Shown piece by piece: positions 7,471-16,447 of a DNA stretch of 64,000 nt. A program made the position numbers and the translations under genes. The notes below the pieces were generated by a model. It saw only the letters and a program-made list of their open reading frames with translations, was not told the DNA's origin and did not search any database. Origin of the DNA: Fulvivirgaceae bacterium JP3-4 (GTDB lineage: Bacteria; Bacteroidota; Bacteroidia; Cytophagales; Cyclobacteriaceae); NCBI GenBank assembly GCA_029309925.1, contig JARKND010000001.1, forward strand, positions 806,001-870,000. The letters run 5' to 3'. Each line of letters opens with the position of its first letter. Positions within the stretch are counted from its first letter, which is position 1.

Positions 7471-9858
7471 ATGGTGGCAGAAAGAATTAGTACGAAGGTT
7501 CAATGTTTTCATTGTGGTGAAGACTGCGATGAAGTTTTCAGATTTGATGATAAGACTTTTTGTTGCTTCGGATGTAAATCGGTATATGAGATTCTTAGCG
7601 CAAACGACCTTTGCGACTATTATGGAATTGACAACGCACCAGGCCTGAAGCAGAAGAGCAGATCGGATGAGTCATTCGACTATCTGGACGATCCAGCCAT
7701 CCGCAGAAAGCTGGTGAAATTTGACTCTGTCGACTATTCGCGCGTCACGTTTCAGATTCCGGCCATTCACTGTGTGTCGTGTATCTGGCTGCTTGAAAAT
7801 CTGCGCAAGGTCTGCCCTGGTGTGTTAAAGGCGCAGGTGATTTTTGGAAAGAAGGAACTTACCATCGATTTCAATCCGCAAGAAACACATCTGAGTTCAC
7901 TTGCGTCTACGCTTTCTTCCCTTGGCTATGCGCCACGCATTGCTTTGGATGCGGAGAAGAATGTGCCTGAATCAGTTGATCGCACTCTGCTGTACAAGCT
8001 TTCTGTTGCAGGTTTTGCTTTTGGAAACGTCATGCTATTCAGCTTCCCGGAGTATCTGGGTCTGGATAACCAGGATGAATTGCTGACGCGAGTGTTCTCA
8101 CTGCTGAACCTTGTGCTCTCTGTGCCCGTGTTTTTTTATAGCGCCTGGCATTACTTTACTTCTGCAGCTGCCAGCTTCCGGCAAAAGCAAATCAATATTG
8201 ATGTTCCGATTGCTGCAGGTTTGCTTGCCTTGTTTCTCCGCAGCAGTTATGATATTCTGACGGCAACCGGTCCCGGATACCTAGATTCTTTCACTGGCCT
8301 GGTTTTCTTCTTGTTGATCGGCAGATGGTTTCAGAGTAAAACCTATGAGAGCCTTGCGTTCGATCGTGATTTCAAATCATACTTTCCGCTGGCTGTTAAC
8401 AGAGTAGTCAACGGTGTGTCTCATCCCACAGTGATCTATCAGCTTGCCAAGGGAGATGAGATCCGCATCCGCAATCTTGAAATTGTTCCTGCCGACAGCA
8501 CACTTAAAAGTGATCATGCATATTTTGATTACAGTTTCGTGACGGGTGAAGCAAAGCCCGTCAAAGTGCTGCGCAATGAATTGGTGTATGCCGGGGGCCG
8601 TCTTGTAGGGCAACCGGTAAATCTCATCATTGAGAAACCGACTTCGCAAAGCCACCTGACATCGCTTTGGAACAATGATGCCTTTAAGAAGCGGCACGAG
8701 AGCAATTATCAAAAGATCATCGACCGCGCTGCGAGAAATTTTACCTGGATAGTGATAGGTATTGCAGCGGTGACAGCTGTGTACTGGCAGCTCTACCATC
8801 CGGACCGCATGTGGCTTGTGTTGACTTCGGTGCTAATGGTTGCATGTCCGTGCGCGCTGGCACTGGCTGCCCCGTTCACGTATGGAAGTATGCTGAGAGT
8901 CTTCGGGAAAAATGAGTTTTACCTGAAAAATGCCGATGTCATTGAACGCCTGGCCAATATCGATGCGGTTGTATTTGATAAAACCGGAACAGTCACGACA
9001 GGTACAGTTCCCAATGTTGACTTTACAGGAGCGCTTACTTCGGATGAACGAAGCTATGTGAAAGCCCTCGTGTGTGCATCCACGCACCCGTTGAGTGCAA
9101 TCGTCAGCAAATTTATTTCGGAAAAGCCGTGTCTGAAGATTTCGAAGTTCAGGGAAGTGCCGGGCAAAGGTGTGGAGGCAGTTTTGGATGGTGCTCTCGT
9201 GAAGATCGGCTCTGCGGCCTTCGTGGGAGCAGTTTCTAAAAAAGAAACGTATGCTTCTTACGTGTTTGTGTCCATTAACAACGAAGTGAGAGGCAGCTAT
9301 GCTATTTCTACAAATCCGCGTGCAGGAATAAAAGAAATGCTGGACCGTTTGGGTAAGAGGTGCGTTGCGCTGCTCTCAGGCGATAATGAAGCAGAGAAAC
9401 CCAATATGCAACGACTTTTCGCTCCTTCGGTTCAGCTTCTGTTCAACCAGGATCCACACAGCAAACTTGCATTCGTATCATCGCTTCAGCAGCAGGGACA
9501 TCGCGTGCTCATGGTTGGTGATGGATTGAACGACTCTGGTGCCTTCAAGCAAAGCGATGTAGGCCTGGCGATCAGCGATGACACCGGTGTTTTTACGCCT
9601 GCAAGCGATGGCATCCTGAAAGGTGATAAGCTAGTGATGCTCGACAAATTTCTGTCACTGGCGAAAAGCTCCTCGCGTATTCTGTGGATCGCATTTTCAA
9701 TTTCATTTTTCTACAACGCAATCGCGCTCGGGTTTGCCGTAACAGGTCACCTCACACCGCTTGTCGCAGCTATCCTGATGCCGATCAGTAGCGTCAGCGT
9801 TGTAGGTTTCTCAACAGTTGCGGTGAATTCGGTAGCACGCAAAAAACTTCAGTCATGA
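7471..9858 (+). CDS. ccoI: Copper-exporting P1B ATPase for cbb3 oxidase assembly
   Basis: A 795-residue heavy-metal ATPase of the CcoI/FixI group. The N-terminus has a cysteine-rich metal-binding region (CFHCGEDC, then CCFGC) and a heavy-metal-associated domain with CVSC near residues 103-106. The ion-path motif CPC is at 459-461, the phosphorylated DKTGT aspartate at 503, and the hinge motif GDGLND near 686. This group moves copper across the inner membrane for insertion into the cbb3 oxidase CuB site. The stop overlaps ccoS by 4 bp (ATGA), and the oxidase genes themselves start 4 kb downstream. Confidence 0.92.
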   Translation: MVAERISTKVQCFHCGEDCDEVFRFDDKTFCCFGCKSVYEILSANDLCDYYGIDNAPGLKQKSRSDESFDYLDDPAIRRKLVKFDSVDYSRVTFQIPAIHCVSCIWLLENLRKVCPGVLKAQVIFGKKELTIDFNPQETHLSSLASTLSSLGYAPRIALDAEKNVPESVDRTLLYKLSVAGFAFGNVMLFSFPEYLGLDNQDELLTRVFSLLNLVLSVPVFFYSAWHYFTSAAASFRQKQINIDVPIAAGLLALFLRSSYDILTATGPGYLDSFTGLVFFLLIGRWFQSKTYESLAFDRDFKSYFPLAVNRVVNGVSHPTVIYQLAKGDEIRIRNLEIVPADSTLKSDHAYFDYSFVTGEAKPVKVLRNELVYAGGRLVGQPVNLIIEKPTSQSHLTSLWNNDAFKKRHESNYQKIIDRAARNFTWIVIGIAAVTAVYWQLYHPDRMWLVLTSVLMVACPCALALAAPFTYGSMLRVFGKNEFYLKNADVIERLANIDAVVFDKTGTVTTGTVPNVDFTGALTSDERSYVKALVCASTHPLSAIVSKFISEKPCLKISKFREVPGKGVEAVLDGALVKIGSAAFVGAVSKKETYASYVFVSINNEVRGSYAISTNPRAGIKEMLDRLGKRCVALLSGDNEAEKPNMQRLFAPSVQLLFNQDPHSKLAFVSSLQQQGHRVLMVGDGLNDSGAFKQSDVGLAISDDTGVFTPASDGILKGDKLVMLDKFLSLAKSSSRILWIAFSISFFYNAIALGFAVTGHLTPLVAAILMPISSVSVVGFSTVAVNSVARKKLQS

Positions 9859-10070
9859 CGATCATTATTGGATTAATCTCAATCAGTATCACCATCGCCA
9901 TCGGATTCCTCGCTTCATTTTTGTGGAGCCTCAGAAACGGACAATTTGATGACACGTACTCACCTTCTGTAAGGATGCTGTTCGATGACAGGCGTCCAGG
10001 CAAGACGGTCGATCAAACCGCAGAAGCTCCGACAAAACAGAAAGATGACAAAAGTCAGCAGCTGACTTGA
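9855..10070 (+). CDS. ccoS: cbb3 oxidase assembly protein CcoS
   Basis: This 71-residue protein has one N-terminal membrane helix (residues 2-24) followed by the CcoS signature LWSLRNGQFDD and a polar tail. CcoS is needed for cofactor insertion into cbb3-type cytochrome oxidase in the inner membrane. Its start codon overlaps the ccoI stop, indicating translational coupling. The hemN promoter palindrome lies within the last codons of this gene. Confidence 0.9.
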   Translation: MTIIIGLISISITIAIGFLASFLWSLRNGQFDDTYSPSVRMLFDDRRPGKTVDQTAEAPTKQKDDKSQQLT

Positions 10071-10110
10071 TATTCTTCAAGCCCAAAACGGGCGATTGAA
10101 GGTAGTTTTG
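10046..10110 (+). promoter_or_regulatory. Class I activator-type promoter of hemN, inside the ccoS 3' end
   Basis: TGACAAAAGTCA at 10046-10057 is identical to the site upstream of the phosphoribosyltransferase gene. A perfect TAnnTTTG element, TAGTTTTG, lies at 10103-10110, again 51.5 bp from the palindrome centre. A second, overlapping perfect inverted repeat AAGTCAGC-A-GCTGACTT spans 10052-10068. The distance from the -7 element to the likely hemN start codon is only 3-6 nt, so the transcript would be nearly leaderless. Confidence 0.65.
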
Positions 10111-10113
10111 ATT

Positions 10114-11466
10114 ATGATGAATGTCTTGTTAAGAAAGTACGATGTTCCCGCCCCACGGTACACAAGTTATCCTACCGTTCCCTACTGGGAGACGGATTCA
10201 TTTTCTATTGTTCAGTGGCGTGATGCCGTAAAGCAAACATTTGATGAATCCAATGCATCGAAGGGAATCAGTCTTTACATTCATCTTCCGTTTTGCGAAA
10301 GCCTGTGTACCTATTGCGCGTGCACTACCCGCATTACGCGTAACCATGCCGTTGAAATTCCATACATCCAGGGGCTGCTCAAAGAATGGGAGAGCTATAA
10401 AACTTTGTTTGGCAAACGGCCTGTGATCAGGGAACTGCATCTCGGAGGCGGTACGCCCACATTTTTTTCTCCGGAGAATCTGCACTGGTTCATCTCTTAC
10501 CTTCTTGAAGGCTGCGAAATCCACAACGATTTTCATTTCAGCTTTGAAGGGCATCCGAACAATACGACACCGGAACATTTGAAAACATTGTTTGACCTTG
10601 GTTTCACACGTGTAAGTTTCGGAGTACAGGACCTCGATGGGAAAGTACAGCACACGATCCATCGAATCCAGCCTTTTGAAAACCTCCAGCATGCGACTAA
10701 CGCTGCGAGAGAAATCGGATACGAGTCGGTGAGCTTTGATCTGGTGTATGGCCTTCCGTTTCAGACACCGTTCACTGTGTCCGATACTTTGGACAAGATT
10801 CTGACGCTCCGGCCGGATAGAATTTCCTTTTACAGCTATGCCCATGTCCCCTGGTTGAAGCCAGGGCAACGCGGCTATGGAGAAGGAGATCTTCCATCCA
10901 GTTTTCTGAAGCGCCATTTGTATGAAATCGGCAGGCACAAGTTGCTCCACGCAGATTACGAAGACATCGGAATGGATCACTTTGCACTTCGTCATGATGA
11001 TCTGTTTAAAGCCACTGTTAGTGGAAAACTGCATCGCAACTTCATGGGCTATACGACAACAAACACCGAGTTGCTGATCGGCCTTGGATCATCTGCGATC
11101 AGTGATGCAAAATATGCGTATGCGCAAAATGAAAAAAAGGTCGAAAGCTATCTGCAAGCCGTGAAGGAAAATAGCAGTGCGATCGTGAAAGGGCACACCA
11201 TGTCGGAAAGAGATTTGCTGATTCGCCAGGCTATTCTTCAAATCACCTGTCAGGGCAGGCTGAACAACGAAGTTCTCAGTCAGCTTATGTCGCCTGACGT
11301 TGCCGGGATCCTTGCTCAAATGGAGATGGAGGGAATTCTGTACATCGATGAGTTCGGCTTGCAAATCACAACGCAGGGCGCACCATTCGTCAGAAATGTT
11401 TGTAATGTTTTTGACGAGCGCATGACCGGCCATCGGATTCAGCAGTTGTTCAGCAAAGCGATCTAG
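10114..11466 (+). CDS. hemN: Oxygen-independent coproporphyrinogen III oxidase
   Basis: A radical-SAM enzyme of about 450 residues that converts coproporphyrinogen III to protoporphyrinogen IX without oxygen, allowing heme synthesis for the cbb3 oxidase and globin under low oxygen. The N-terminus has the HemN signature KYDVPAPRYTSYPT and the cluster motif CESLCTYCAC (Cx3Cx2C), followed by the glycine-rich GGGTPT. I place the start at one of the two adjacent ATG codons at 10114 and 10117; an in-frame TTG at 10096 lies upstream of the promoter's -7 element and is unlikely to be used. Confidence 0.92.
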   Translation: MMNVLLRKYDVPAPRYTSYPTVPYWETDSFSIVQWRDAVKQTFDESNASKGISLYIHLPFCESLCTYCACTTRITRNHAVEIPYIQGLLKEWESYKTLFGKRPVIRELHLGGGTPTFFSPENLHWFISYLLEGCEIHNDFHFSFEGHPNNTTPEHLKTLFDLGFTRVSFGVQDLDGKVQHTIHRIQPFENLQHATNAAREIGYESVSFDLVYGLPFQTPFTVSDTLDKILTLRPDRISFYSYAHVPWLKPGQRGYGEGDLPSSFLKRHLYEIGRHKLLHADYEDIGMDHFALRHDDLFKATVSGKLHRNFMGYTTTNTELLIGLGSSAISDAKYAYAQNEKKVESYLQAVKENSSAIVKGHTMSERDLLIRQAILQITCQGRLNNEVLSQLMSPDVAGILAQMEMEGILYIDEFGLQITTQGAPFVRNVCNVFDERMTGHRIQQLFSKAI

Positions 11467-11523
11467 CATTATGTTGCGCTGTTGATCCGCGATGGTTAAT
11501 TTGAAGAAGATTATCAATAGATC

Positions 11524-11892
11524 GTGACGACACAAACCAGGACAGATATCGCTACCATTGAAGATGTTGAGCGCCTCATCACTTCATTTTATACAAAAGT
11601 ACGGCAGGACAAAATTTTGGCTCCTCATTTTGCTGCAGTAGACTGGGCTCACCATACTCCGCTGATCGTTGGCTTCTGGTCAATGATCCTCCTTGGAACA
11701 CCTGGCTATCGCGGAAATCCAATGGCAAAGCACTTGCCGATGAAACTCGTGAAAGCTGACTTTGACCGATGGCTTCATCTCTTTACCAATACTGTTGACG
11801 AATTGTTTGAAGGCGAGAAAGCTGCAGAAGCTAAGCAACGTGCATTATCTATCGCAGCAATGTTTCAGTTTAAAATGGGAGTAGAACAATAA
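11524..11892 (+). CDS. Group III truncated hemoglobin
   Basis: A 122-residue globin with a GTG start. It has the FYTKV segment of helix B, a central GFWSMILLGTPGY stretch, MAKHLPM with the likely heme-binding proximal histidine, and FDRWLHLF containing the conserved tryptophan of helix G. These match group III truncated hemoglobins such as Campylobacter Ctb, which bind oxygen very tightly and moderate oxygen or nitric oxide. It follows hemN by 57 bp on the same strand and is probably cotranscribed with the heme enzyme it depends on. Confidence 0.85.
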   Translation: MTTQTRTDIATIEDVERLITSFYTKVRQDKILAPHFAAVDWAHHTPLIVGFWSMILLGTPGYRGNPMAKHLPMKLVKADFDRWLHLFTNTVDELFEGEKAAEAKQRALSIAAMFQFKMGVEQ

Positions 11893-11898
11893 TTTCTT

Positions 11899-12333
11899 TT
11901 ATTCGAGTCGCGTTGAGTGGAGCATTTTTAGTTTCCATCCGTCTTTTTCCTTTACCAGCACAGCTGACTCGAGCCAGCGCACAGTGCGATCTTTGTTGTT
12001 GGCATGAATGTCTGCCCTGTTGTGATAACTGACAAATGCCATCCTGTCGGTGATCTCGCGCTGAAAAAATTCAAATGTGTTCACGCGTTTAAAATCAGCA
12101 GGACGTTTCTTTGCCAGGTAGGCTCTTACCGTGTCAAGCGTCCACACCACGCCATGTTCCAGAATTTTCACATCAGGCGTGACGGCTTCTTCCATTTTTT
12201 CAATACTGCCCACAGACAAGGCGTCAAACACGAGTTCGATCACCTGCTCGGGTGTCTGGAGTGCGCTGTTGTTTTTTTGGCCGAACACAGGTACTGAGAG
12301 TACCGCGATGGTCGCAATTAGAAGAGTCTTCAT
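11899..12333 (-). CDS. Exported NTF2/SnoaL-like (DUF4440-type) protein
   Basis: The preferred start (12333) gives 144 residues with a clean signal peptide, MKTLLIATIAVLSVPVFGQ, and removes 40 unlikely residues of the longest frame. The mature domain is a cone-shaped alpha+beta fold of the NTF2/SnoaL superfamily: it begins with TPEQVIELVFDALSVGSIEKMEEAV and ends with the typical final strand WKLKMLHSTRLE. No catalytic residues can be assigned. A perfect TAnnTTTG element (TATATTTG on the minus strand, 12367-12360) sits just upstream, so it has its own promoter. The product should be periplasmic. Confidence 0.78.
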   Translation of the reverse strand: MKTLLIATIAVLSVPVFGQKNNSALQTPEQVIELVFDALSVGSIEKMEEAVTPDVKILEHGVVWTLDTVRAYLAKKRPADFKRVNTFEFFQREITDRMAFVSYHNRADIHANNKDRTVRWLESAVLVKEKDGWKLKMLHSTRLE

Positions 12334-12359
12334 TAAAACCAGTTTGATATTCCAATTTA

Positions 12360-12367
12360 CAAATATA
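12360..12367 (-). promoter_or_regulatory. -7 element of the NTF2-like gene
   Basis: TATATTTG read on the minus strand matches the Bacteroidota consensus TAnnTTTG exactly and lies 26 bp upstream of the start codon at 12333. No TGAC-N4-GTCA palindrome occurs at the 51.5-bp distance, so this gene is not obviously part of the shared regulon. Confidence 0.5.
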
Positions 12368-12376
12368 AACCGTTCG

Positions 12377-12796
12377 CTAATCCACGGGCTTTCCTGGAAG
12401 GGTAGACTTGAACAGATGTTTTGCGGACAGACTGACGAGAATAACTCCGACAATACTATATATGAGTTGCAGGAAATGAATCTGTTTTATCATCATTGCT
12501 TCGGTAATAATCCAGATAAGCGTAGCTACCCCGTTGGCGAACACAATTTCTGCAGCGAATGGCTTTTTCAGATGTAGTGAAGCAAATGCAAATACAGCAC
12601 CGACTCCGAGACAGGTAAATAGGAAAAGCCCTGGAATAAAAAAATTGTGGAAGGGAGAGGCGACAAGTTGCTCAGTCGAAAGTTGCAGCACTTCACCAGA
12701 GGGATCGATTATCAGCATGAATCCGCCCGGAAGGGCTGTAATGGCAAGGAATGCAAGTGTGATGAGGATCACACCATTCTGCAGTTTAGTCTTCAC
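12377..12796 (-). CDS. Small integral membrane protein, four predicted helices
   Basis: The protein has about 139 residues and four hydrophobic segments separated by short polar loops. I do not recognise the family. A GTG at 12796 overlaps the end of the upstream DUF6544-like gene by 11 bp and is a natural coupled start; a TTG at 12820 would add eight residues. It appears to be the second gene of that operon. No catalytic or binding motif is visible. Confidence 0.65.
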   Translation of the reverse strand: MKTKLQNGVILITLAFLAITALPGGFMLIIDPSGEVLQLSTEQLVASPFHNFFIPGLFLFTCLGVGAVFAFASLHLKKPFAAEIVFANGVATLIWIITEAMMIKQIHFLQLIYSIVGVILVSLSAKHLFKSTLPGKPVD

Positions 12797-13883
12797 TGTA
12801 TTCGATGGTTTGGATATCAAGGATTAACCACGTAAAGTCGCCCTCCTTCAGACGCCAGGTTACCTCGCTATGCGCGCCAATAGGTATTCCGTTGAAGTAT
12901 CGGTATTCGCTTATTCGGATTGACCATGTTTCAAGCGAATATTTTCCTTTGACTTCGCGGTACCGCGGAGCCTCAAATGCGATCGGGAATCCGTCATCGT
13001 TGAACGTATAAACGCCTGAGGCTGTAATATCTCCGTAACTCATGGTCACCCTCGCGTGATTGCGGTCGATTTCTTCCCAGTCAAGATAGTCGTTGAATGC
13101 GGCTTGCGGATACCATATCATCTCAGCCATGAACCTGAGCATGCTGCCCTGGTCAATCTCTTTTCCGTGCGCATCGGCAATCGGTATCAGTGATGCTGCT
13201 TTGATGAGCATGTTTCCCTGTCCGTTTTCAAATTTGTCACGCCCTGCGATATCCACGAAAGAATGAATGCGTGCGTTCCATACAAAAGCTGGTGGATCAA
13301 GCGTAGTAGTTTGCTCGGCATCAAATGACATCCCCTGACCTCCGGGCTCTGTTTTCATCCTACCGGTCTGCACGAGTCGCACAATGGATCCGAATTCGTT
13401 TCCAACCATTTGGGTATTGGTGATCCAGCGCTGAACGACTGGTGGCAGTTCCTGAAGCATGTCAGATGATATTGAAATACCTTCAACATTACTGTTCGAC
13501 ACCGCGTGGGCGGCTTCTTTGCGCGCCATCCGGTTAAAGAAAAATGATGCCGCAGCAAACGCAATCAGAATGAGAAGAATGATGTTCAAGACAGAGCCCC
13601 ACTTTGCATCATGCCAATATGTTATAATCAGGAACTGTGAAATCGTAATCGAAAATATTAAAGGAATCCAATACCAGTCCTTCCTGACGAGCAGCAGAAC
13701 GGCCGACAGAAGCAAAACCATGCACACCAGTAGCCAAAGAAAACCGGCAAGCTTTGGCGAAATGACGAACAATTTTTTACTGTTCAGCTGACTGCTGAGC
13801 CCAAAGCCCCATTCCTTTACCATTCCCATGATATGAATAAGCCCATGCATAATAATGGCTGACGAAAACAGGATTCGTATCAT
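12786..13883 (-). CDS. DUF6544-like membrane protein
   Basis: This 365-residue protein has four N-terminal membrane helices (residues 3-22, 45-66, 68-85, 97-117), then a soluble domain of about 240 residues that begins with LPPVVQRWITNTQMVG and contains FMAEMIWYPQAAF and a long run of beta strands. This matches the DUF6544 (DUF6920) family, whose function is unknown. The soluble part would lie on one face of the inner membrane. It is divergent from ccoNO, and its promoter carries a TGAC-N4-GTCA-like site at the regulon spacing, so it may be co-induced with the oxidase. Confidence 0.75.
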   Translation of the reverse strand: MIRILFSSAIIMHGLIHIMGMVKEWGFGLSSQLNSKKLFVISPKLAGFLWLLVCMVLLLSAVLLLVRKDWYWIPLIFSITISQFLIITYWHDAKWGSVLNIILLILIAFAAASFFFNRMARKEAAHAVSNSNVEGISISSDMLQELPPVVQRWITNTQMVGNEFGSIVRLVQTGRMKTEPGGQGMSFDAEQTTTLDPPAFVWNARIHSFVDIAGRDKFENGQGNMLIKAASLIPIADAHGKEIDQGSMLRFMAEMIWYPQAAFNDYLDWEEIDRNHARVTMSYGDITASGVYTFNDDGFPIAFEAPRYREVKGKYSLETWSIRISEYRYFNGIPIGAHSEVTWRLKEGDFTWLILDIQTIEYSED

Positions 13884-13910
13884 GTTGAAGTTTTTTCTGC
13901 TTTATACCGG

Positions 13911-13975
13911 CAAAGATGAAAACTTCTTCGTACGCACTGCTTGAGCACCGTCACTCGAGCAGGTGATTTTCGTCA
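13911..13975 (-). promoter_or_regulatory. Divergent class I activator-type promoter of the DUF6544-like gene
   Basis: TGACGAAAATCA on the minus strand (13975-13964) is followed, at exactly 51.5 bp from its centre, by CATCTTTG (13918-13911), a one-mismatch TAnnTTTG element. The start codon at 13883 lies 27 nt further. The ccoNO palindrome is 46 bp away facing the other direction, so the same activator may serve both genes. Confidence 0.55.
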
Positions 13976-14009
13976 CAACGACTCCGAAAATACCGGCCAA
14001 CACACTTCC

Positions 14010-14074
14010 TGACAAAAATCAGTTTTCGCACTTACAGGAGTCAGTCCCGGTCATCGTGCGCACATCTACTTTTA
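14010..14074 (+). promoter_or_regulatory. Class I activator-type promoter of the cbb3 oxidase operon
   Basis: CTGACAAAAATCAG (14009-14022) is a palindrome and TACTTTTA at 14067-14074 is the -7-like element, with 51.5 bp between centre and element. The same octamer TACTTTTA serves the universal stress gene at 6578. No -33 TTTG is present. The leader to the ccoNO start codon is 35 nt. Confidence 0.7.
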
Positions 14075-14109
14075 TCTGAGAAATAAAACCCGGGTGAAAT
14101 CCCTTCTGT

Positions 14110-16239
14110 ATGCAAGTAGAAAAGTTTAGTTACGACAACAAAATTGTTAAGGCCTTCATGATTGCCACGGTTGTGTTCGGCCTGGTGGGAATGCTGGTCG
14201 GATTGACAGCTGCAATTCAGCTCGTGTATCCGATCTTTAATTTCGACACACAATACACTTCCTTTGGCAGGATTCGTCCGTTGCACACAAACGCAATCAT
14301 TTTCGCTTTCGTGGGTAACGCAATGTTTGCCGGTGTTTATTATTCGATGCAGCGACTTCTGAAGACCCGCATGTTCAGTGATCGCCTGAGCTGGATTCAC
14401 TTCTGGGGCTGGCAGCTCATTATCGTTGCGGCAGCGATTACCCTTCCGCTCGGTATGACAACTTCGAAGGAGTATGCAGAACTGGAGTGGCCGATCGATA
14501 TCGCCATCACAGTCATCTGGGTTGTGTTTGGTTGGAATATGCTCGGTACCATCATCAAGCGCAGGGAACGTCATATGTATGTTGCCATCTGGTTCTACAT
14601 TGCAACGTTCATAACGGTAGCCGTACTGCACGTGGTAAACTCATTTGAGATGCCGGTCACTTTTATGAAAAGTTATTCGTGGTATGCGGGTGTTCAGGAT
14701 GCGCTTGTACAGTGGTGGTACGGACACAATGCAGTGGCATTCTTCCTTACAACGCCATTTCTGGGTTTGATGTATTACTTTCTGCCAAAAGCTGCGAATC
14801 GACCAGTCTATTCGTATCGGTTGTCGATCATTCACTTCTGGTCACTCATCTTTATCTACATCTGGGCCGGACCTCACCACTTGCTCTACACGACATTGCC
14901 TGACTGGGCTCAGTCTCTTGGTGTTGTATTTTCGATTATGCTGATAGCACCTTCGTGGGGTGGAATGCTGAATGGTCTGCTTACGCTGCGTGGAGCATGG
15001 GATAAAGTACGCGAAGATGTCGTGCTGAAGTTCATGGTTGTGGCGATCACCGCATACGGAATGGCAACACTCGAAGGTCCGCTTTTGTCTTTAAAAAATG
15101 TTAACGCGATTGCACACTTTACAGACTGGATCGTAGCGCACGTTCACGTGGGCGGTCTCGGCTGGAACGGGTTCCTGATCTTCGCGGTGTTGTACTGGGC
15201 GATTCCGCGGATGTGGAATACAAAACTCTACTCTGCAAAGCTCGCCAACACACATTTCTGGCTGGGCACACTTGGAATCATTTTCTACGCATTACCCATG
15301 TATGTGTCCGGTGTCGTGCAAAGCCTGATGTGGAAAGAATTCAATCCCGAGGGATTCCTCGTATACAAGAACTTTCTCGAGACAACGGTGGCGATATTGC
15401 CTCTTCACGGTCTTCGTGCGCTTGGCGGTGGCCTCTATCTGATCGGAGCGATCATCATGACCTACAACCTTGTGAAGACTGCCTATGCCGGTAATTTCGT
15501 GGCGAACGAAGAAGCAGAAGCAGCTCCGCTGGTGAAAGAGTACGTGGCAACGCAGGGTGGATGGCATCACCGCCTGCTTGAGCACAAACCGGTTTTGTTC
15601 ACTGTTCTCACACTCGTTGCTATTCTCATCGGTGGCGCGATAGAAATGATCCCAACGTTTCTGATCAAATCAAATGTCCCAACGATCAGCAGCGTGAAAC
15701 CTTATACACCACTTGAATTGCACGGACGGGATATCTATATCCGCGAAGGCTGTGTCAACTGTCACACGCAGATGGTTCGTCCGTTCCGGTCGGAGACAGA
15801 GCGCTATGGAGAGTATTCGAAGTCAGGCGAGTTTGTATACGATCATCCATTCCTCTGGGGATCGAAGCGCACGGGGCCGGACCTCGCACGTATGAACGGA
15901 AAATATTCAAACACCTGGCACTATAATCACATGCTCGCGCCAGATGCTGTCTCAACAGGCTCAATCATGCCGGCATACCCGTGGCTGTTCGAGCAGTCGA
16001 TTGACAAATCGCTTACCTCCGGAAAGATTGGAGCCTTGCGTACAGTAGGCGTACCGTATGAGGACGGATACGAAGAATACGCAAACGAAGATCTCGATAA
16101 GCAGGCGCGTGAGATCACGGGAACGCTGAACGCAGATGGAATAGAAGTAGCCGAAGATGCCGAGATCATCGCGCTGATCGCCTACCTGCAACGCCTTGGA
16201 AAAGATATTAAAATTGAAAAGACCGCAAACAACAATTAA
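14110..16239 (+). CDS. ccoNO: Fused cbb3-type cytochrome c oxidase subunits I and II
   Basis: A 709-residue fusion of CcoN and CcoO. The first 480 residues form the 12-helix heme-copper core: PLHTNA (low-spin heme ligand), WWYGHNAVAF and AGPHH (CuB ligands) and AHVHVGGLGWNG (heme ligands). After a linker and another membrane helix, the CcoO part carries one heme c site, CVNCH at 548-552, and the distal SIMPAYPW motif with the methionine ligand. The enzyme reduces oxygen to water at very low oxygen and pumps protons. Fusion of the two subunits is common in Bacteroidota. It heads the operon. Confidence 0.95.
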   Translation: MQVEKFSYDNKIVKAFMIATVVFGLVGMLVGLTAAIQLVYPIFNFDTQYTSFGRIRPLHTNAIIFAFVGNAMFAGVYYSMQRLLKTRMFSDRLSWIHFWGWQLIIVAAAITLPLGMTTSKEYAELEWPIDIAITVIWVVFGWNMLGTIIKRRERHMYVAIWFYIATFITVAVLHVVNSFEMPVTFMKSYSWYAGVQDALVQWWYGHNAVAFFLTTPFLGLMYYFLPKAANRPVYSYRLSIIHFWSLIFIYIWAGPHHLLYTTLPDWAQSLGVVFSIMLIAPSWGGMLNGLLTLRGAWDKVREDVVLKFMVVAITAYGMATLEGPLLSLKNVNAIAHFTDWIVAHVHVGGLGWNGFLIFAVLYWAIPRMWNTKLYSAKLANTHFWLGTLGIIFYALPMYVSGVVQSLMWKEFNPEGFLVYKNFLETTVAILPLHGLRALGGGLYLIGAIIMTYNLVKTAYAGNFVANEEAEAAPLVKEYVATQGGWHHRLLEHKPVLFTVLTLVAILIGGAIEMIPTFLIKSNVPTISSVKPYTPLELHGRDIYIREGCVNCHTQMVRPFRSETERYGEYSKSGEFVYDHPFLWGSKRTGPDLARMNGKYSNTWHYNHMLAPDAVSTGSIMPAYPWLFEQSIDKSLTSGKIGALRTVGVPYEDGYEEYANEDLDKQAREITGTLNADGIEVAEDAEIIALIAYLQRLGKDIKIEKTANNN

Positions 16240-16249
16240 ACGCCCATCT

Positions 16250-16447
16250 ATGTATAAAAACGTCTTGCAAAGCATCGATAACATCGCCATCTGGCCGGTG
16301 ATATCGTTCGTTATATTTTTTGCCTTCTTTCTCTGTCTTTTGATCTGGGTCTTTACCGTTGACAAAAAGTTTGTCGCGCGGATGGAACAGCTTCCTTTTG
16401 AAAACAAAAATGAGAATAACAACACGGCTGAAAAATTACCATTATGA
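16250..16447 (+). CDS. ccoQ: cbb3 oxidase CcoQ-like small subunit
   Basis: The start at 16250 (MYKNVLQ) gives 65 residues and lies 10 bp after the ccoNO stop; the longer frame overlaps that gene. There is one membrane helix (about residues 13-34) and a short charged tail, as in CcoQ proteins, which stabilise the complex. The stop overlaps the ccoP start by 4 bp. Identification rests mostly on size, single helix and position. Confidence 0.75.
   Translation: MYKNVLQSIDNIAIWPVISFVIFFAFFLCLLIWVFTVDKKFVARMEQLPFENKNENNNTAEKLPL

Noticed and set aside
10067-10080. FNR-like site TTGAT-N4-TTCAA before hemN
   Set aside because: It overlaps the ccoS stop codon and is 14 bp from the palindrome that has the conserved spacing to the -7 element; the latter explains the promoter better.
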